Source: an uncultured Myxococcales bacterium (lineage in GTDB: Bacteria > Myxococcota_A > Polyangia > Polyangiales > Polyangiaceae). From it: a stretch of DNA of 6,795 nucleotides. The notes beneath the pieces are model-generated. The model was not told the DNA's origin. It saw nothing but the letters and a program-made list of their open reading frames with translations, and ran no database searches. The DNA lies in the NCBI GenBank assembly GCA_937949945.1, contig CALFEQ010000157.1:1-6795 (forward strand). Reading direction: 5' to 3'. Every line of letters starts with the position of its first letter. Position 1 is the stretch's first letter. Both the position numbers and the translations under genes were made by a program. Below, piece by piece: positions 4,303 to 6,795 of the stretch.

Positions 4303-6648
4303 TCAGAGCTCGGCCGTGACCTTCACGAACAGCGCGCGGCCCGGGCGCTGGACGCCGAAGAAGTCGTAGACCTTCGCGTTCGTGACGTTGTCGATCTCGA
4401 AGGTCGACGTGACGCGCGCGAGGTCGCGGACCACCGTCCACGAGACGCCGACGTGGTGCGTGACCTGGGTGTCGACGACCTGCTTGTACTCGCGAAGCCC
4501 CTGGCTCTCCCAGCCACGATAGAACGAGTGCACCCAGCGACCGTGGTAGAACGGCTCGATCGTGTCGCTCTGCTCGGGCATCCTCGGGATGCGCAGGCGC
4601 GCGCCCCAGCTTCCGAAGAGCCAAGGGCGATTCGGGACGCGATCGCCCTCGAAGTCACCGAACGTGCCTTCGTTCGACACGTTCCGGATGTCCTGGAACG
4701 TCAGCGCGCCGTCGACCGCGAGCCACCGGCCGGGGCTCGCCCACGCGAGCGCGCTCTCGAGGCCCAAGGTCCGCGCCTCGTAGACGTTGTGGTACGTGAG
4801 GTAGCGGTCCGTGCCGAGCAGGACGATGAGCTTGTCGCTGTAGCGGAGGAAGCCGTTGAGGTCGACGGTCAGATCTCCGATCGCCGACTTCTGGAGCTCG
4901 ACGCGAGGTCCGACGTTGATGTTGTGGCTCACCTCGGGCTCGAGCGAGAGGTTCGGCTGCACGAGGATCGCGTTGCCGAACACCTCGTCGGCGCGCGGCA
5001 GACGCGTGGCGTACTCGTACGAAGCCTTCGCGTAGAGCCACGGCGCGAAGCGGTAGCGGATGGCGTCTCCGGCGCCGATGGCGTGGTCGTCGCGCTCGCG
5101 GCGACGGAGCGTCCCGGCCGCCGGCGTCACGCCGGACGCGCTGTAGACGTAGTCCTTCACGAAGGCGATGTTCTGAAGGCGCTCTTCGAACAGGTTCAGC
5201 TCGTACTCGAGGCCGGTGACGACCGTGACGAGCGTGCTCCGCGACGCGAGCGGATCGAGCGCGTTCGGATCGGAGCGGAGGCGCTCCTCACCGGTGCGCG
5301 TCGTCAGCGCAGGCGTCACCGAGAGCCGGAGCGACTGCTCCGGCGCGATCGCATACTTGACGAGCGCCCGGCCGTAGCCGCCGTCTTCCCACACGCTCTG
5401 ATCGGAGGGCGTGCTGTCGACCTCGCCCGCGACGCGCCGCTCCCGCACGCGCCGGCCGAACCAGTCGTAGATCCACCGCGAGCGGTCGACGAAGTCGATC
5501 GTCCGGTGGGAGTAGTTGGCGAGGACCTCGAGCTCGAGGTTGCGTGTGAGCGGCTGCTCGTAACGCGCCGTCGCGCCGAGCACCGTCTCGCCGTACGTGA
5601 CTTCGCCGTACGGCGTCGTCATCACGATGTTGTTCTGGAGCTCCTTGTCGTAGCTCGACACGAAGCCCTTCACGAGGAGACGCCGCGCCCAGGGCCGATC
5701 GACGAAGCCGGTCTCGACCGTGGCGCCGTAGGCTTGGTACCCGTCGTGGAACCGGCGCACCCTGGCGGGGGAGACGCGGCCTCGCGCGTCGGTGACCTCG
5801 ACGTCGACGGGGTAATCGTTGCGCGTCGAGTCGAAGAAGCCGGAGGCTCCCACCACGAACCCGCTCTCGTGGCGGTAGCGGCCGTACGCGGTCGTCCGGT
5901 ACGTGCCGAACGAGCCGACCTGGTAGCTCGCACCGACGTGCGTCGTGTACCGCGTGTCGCTCACGAGGTTCACGGCGCCGCCGAGCGCGTCCGCTCCGAA
6001 CCGGATCGGGACGACACCGCGATAGACCTCGACGCGATCGATCAGGTTCACGGGCACGTTCGCGATCCCGATCGGGAAGCCGGCGCGATCGAGGGGGACG
6101 CCGTCGAGGAAGAAGCGGACCTGGTCGTCCTGCAGGCCGTTGAGCGAGAAACGCACACCGCTGCCGAGGCCGCCGGCGCGCCGCACGGAGATGCCCGCGG
6201 AGCGCGCGAGGACCTCGCCCATGTCCGCGGTCTCTTGCTTCGCGCGCCGCGTGTCGATGACGCGGACCGCTTCGGCCGAGCGCTGCAGCCGGACCGCTTC
6301 GTTCTTCGGGCCGCGGACCCTCACCTCGGTGGGGCCTTCGCTCTGCGCCGGCGCCTCCGCCGGGACCGTCGGAGCCTCGGTTGGTGCTTCGGACGGCGCC
6401 TCGGTCGGAGCCTCGACCGACGACGAATCGGCGCTCGGAGCGGACGAAGCGCCGACGTCCTCGGTCGGAAGAGCCGCCGCGTCGTCGCCGGACGTCGCGC
6501 CGCGTCCTTCCTGCGCGGAAGGCGCGTCGGTGGCCGGCGCCTCGGGGGCGTCCTGCGGAGGTGGGTTCTCCTGGGCGAAGGCGCGCGACGAACAGAGGAC
6601 CGTCGCGACAGCGACGACGAGCTCGGCCGTGAGTGGACGGCGGGACAC
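4303..6648 (-). CDS. TonB-dependent outer-membrane receptor, ferric-siderophore type
   Basis: The product is 781 residues. A signal peptide (1-25) ends AFA before QEN. Then comes an unusual 80-residue Pro/Ala/Glu/Ser-rich stretch (about 26-106) with four EAPT/EAPS repeats. PTEVRVRG (106-113) resembles a TonB box. The plug domain (about 115-230) shows the family landmarks GVRFSLNGLQDDQVRFFLDGVPLD, VNLIDRVEVYRGVVPIRFGADALGGAVNLVS. The 22-strand barrel occupies about 235-781, rich in alternating aromatic strands, and ends with DNVTNAKVYDFFGVQRPGRALFVKVTAEL. The last residue is Leu, not the common Phe. It would bind a ferric chelate at the cell surface and import it using TonB energy. The exact ligand cannot be read from sequence. 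GTG at 6648 is preferred over an upstream GTG-like start at 6711 because TTGGAG (6660-6655) lies 6 nt before it, the signal peptide starts there, and the operator copy falls in the extension. It ends 4 bp from the convergent fur stop. Confidence 0.93.
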   Translation of the reverse strand: MSRRPLTAELVVAVATVLCSSRAFAQENPPPQDAPEAPATDAPSAQEGRGATSGDDAAALPTEDVGASSAPSADSSSVEAPTEAPSEAPTEAPTVPAEAPAQSEGPTEVRVRGPKNEAVRLQRSAEAVRVIDTRRAKQETADMGEVLARSAGISVRRAGGLGSGVRFSLNGLQDDQVRFFLDGVPLDRAGFPIGIANVPVNLIDRVEVYRGVVPIRFGADALGGAVNLVSDTRYTTHVGASYQVGSFGTYRTTAYGRYRHESGFVVGASGFFDSTRNDYPVDVEVTDARGRVSPARVRRFHDGYQAYGATVETGFVDRPWARRLLVKGFVSSYDKELQNNIVMTTPYGEVTYGETVLGATARYEQPLTRNLELEVLANYSHRTIDFVDRSRWIYDWFGRRVRERRVAGEVDSTPSDQSVWEDGGYGRALVKYAIAPEQSLRLSVTPALTTRTGEERLRSDPNALDPLASRSTLVTVVTGLEYELNLFEERLQNIAFVKDYVYSASGVTPAAGTLRRRERDDHAIGAGDAIRYRFAPWLYAKASYEYATRLPRADEVFGNAILVQPNLSLEPEVSHNINVGPRVELQKSAIGDLTVDLNGFLRYSDKLIVLLGTDRYLTYHNVYEARTLGLESALAWASPGRWLAVDGALTFQDIRNVSNEGTFGDFEGDRVPNRPWLFGSWGARLRIPRMPEQSDTIEPFYHGRWVHSFYRGWESQGLREYKQVVDTQVTHHVGVSWTVVRDLARVTSTFEIDNVTNAKVYDFFGVQRPGRALFVKVTAEL
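6367..6414 (-). repeat. Four 12-bp units encoding EAPT/EAPS in the receptor
   Basis: Residues 79-94 of the receptor are four consecutive EAPX units (X is T, S, T, T). They are encoded by four degenerate 12-bp repeats such as GGTCGGAGCCTC on the plus strand. Flanking residues (VPAEAP, DAPEAPATDAPS) continue the composition irregularly. The block lies between the signal peptide and the TonB-box-like segment and is probably an unstructured periplasmic linker. Repeats of this kind can vary in copy number between strains. Confidence 0.75.
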
Positions 6649-6654
6649 GTGGGG

Positions 6655-6660
6655 CTCCAA
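6655..6660 (-). promoter_or_regulatory. Ribosome binding site of the TonB receptor
   Basis: TTGGAG on the minus strand lies 6 nt before the GTG at 6648. It supports this start, after which the translated signal peptide (SRRPLTAELVVAVATVL) begins at once. Confidence 0.6.
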
Positions 6661-6662
6661 GT

Positions 6663-6677
6663 TGCGAATGACTCGCG
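6663..6677. promoter_or_regulatory. Second Fur-box-like operator upstream of the TonB receptor
   Basis: TGCGAATGACTCGCG matches the core of the 3638-3660 palindrome at 13 of 15 positions, read in the orientation TGCGAATGATTCGCA. Five of the seven arm pairs are still symmetric. It ends 14 bp before the GTG start and just upstream of the ribosome site. A bound repressor would therefore sit at or just after the transcription start. This suggests the receptor shares its regulator with the PepSY operon. It is more degenerate than the first site, so binding may be weaker. Confidence 0.6.
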
Positions 6678-6705
6678 TTTTCGCTCTCCCACGCGCTCCC
6701 GACGC

Positions 6706-6711
6706 CGTCAA
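6706..6711 (-). promoter_or_regulatory. Possible -35 hexamer for the TonB receptor
   Basis: TTGACG on the minus strand (5 of 6 to the sigma-70 -35 hexamer) lies 28 bp upstream of the operator copy. At 17-18 bp spacing the -10 position reads GAGAGC/AGAGCG, which is poor. The element may be chance. If real, transcription would start within or near the operator. Confidence 0.2.
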
Positions 6712-6795
6712 GCACGTTGCTCGCCGCGGGGCGTCCCGGTGGAGCGTAGGAACTGGTAGCCGGTGCGGGTTGGCATCGGGCCCGTGCGGAGCGGC
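6708..6795 (-). CDS. Doubtful 3' end of a gene entering from beyond the window
   Basis: On the minus strand the frame from the window edge to a TGA at 6710-6708 is open for 28 codons. It ends in MPTRTGYQFLRSTGTPRGEQRA. Third codon positions are mostly G/C until the last few codons. It could be the tail of a gene upstream of the receptor, which would put the receptor about 60 bp downstream of it. The stretch is short and resembles nothing I recognise, so it may be plain intergenic DNA. No other feature is seen between 6712 and 6795. Confidence 0.15.
   Translation of the reverse strand, partial: PLRTGPMPTRTGYQFLRSTGTPRGEQRA

Noticed and set aside
6649..6711. Upstream start for the receptor giving 21 more residues.
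   Set aside because: It would place residues TASGARGRAKTRVIRNLEPH before the signal peptide, has no ribosome site, and runs through the operator copy.
4033..6759. A 908-codon open frame on the plus strand opposite the receptor gene.
   Set aside because: Its translation is Arg/Asp/Val-rich low-complexity text with no domain, and it is the antisense of a clear TonB receptor; GC-rich DNA leaves such frames open.
1..6795. Search for tRNA, rRNA, riboswitch, CRISPR, insertion sequence or attachment-site structure.
   Set aside because: No cloverleaf, spaced direct repeats, transposase motifs or long terminal inverted repeats were seen on either strand.

Overview
The window is very GC-rich, with strong G/C preference at third codon positions. 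It carries a cysteine-module/C2 protein of a style common in Myxococcota, together with a lipoprotein that resembles the MxcI-type proteins found beside myxobacterial siderophore receptors. The best guess is a deltaproteobacterial/myxobacterial chromosome (Polyangiales-like). This is inference from protein style, not a database match.

Layout. Positions 1-49 may hold the 5' end of a gene leaving the window on the minus strand (weak). A plus-strand gene (68-910, 5' end unresolved) encodes a protein with tandem cysteine-rich modules followed by a C2-like domain. A hairpin at 910-940 lies in the 62-bp convergent gap. On the minus strand, 3610 down to 973 is a tight three-gene operon: a four-helix PepSY-associated membrane protein (3610-2453), a 73-residue two-helix membrane protein (2456-2235, ATGA overlap) and a lipoprotein of 419 residues (2232-973, 2-bp gap). 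Divergent from it is a Fur-family repressor (3753-4298, plus). Convergent with fur, after only 4 bp, ends a 781-residue TonB-dependent outer-membrane receptor (6648-4303, minus). Upstream of the receptor are about 145 bp with no securely identified gene.

How it works together. The receptor would bring a ferric chelate (siderophore or similar) across the outer membrane. The lipoprotein could bind or hand over the substrate in the periplasm. The PepSY-type inner-membrane protein, with its small partner, resembles proteins thought to reduce ferric siderophores and release the iron. The Fur protein would repress the set when iron is sufficient. Direct support for common control comes from a 23-bp near-perfect palindrome (3638-3660) between fur and the operon. 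It contains a 7-1-7 core, TGCGAAT-C-ATTCGCA, and a 13/15 match to that core lies just upstream of the receptor start (6663-6677). The core has the geometry and the flanking bases of the classical Fur heptad repeat TGATAAT-N-ATTATCA with two A/T positions replaced by C/G, as if adapted to a GC-rich genome. No ABC permease, siderophore synthesis gene or TonB/ExbBD gene is present in the window.

The operator pair, the compact reductive-uptake operon with its small membrane protein, and the CPHLH-containing lipoprotein deserve most attention. I see no RNA genes, insertion sequences or CRISPR arrays.
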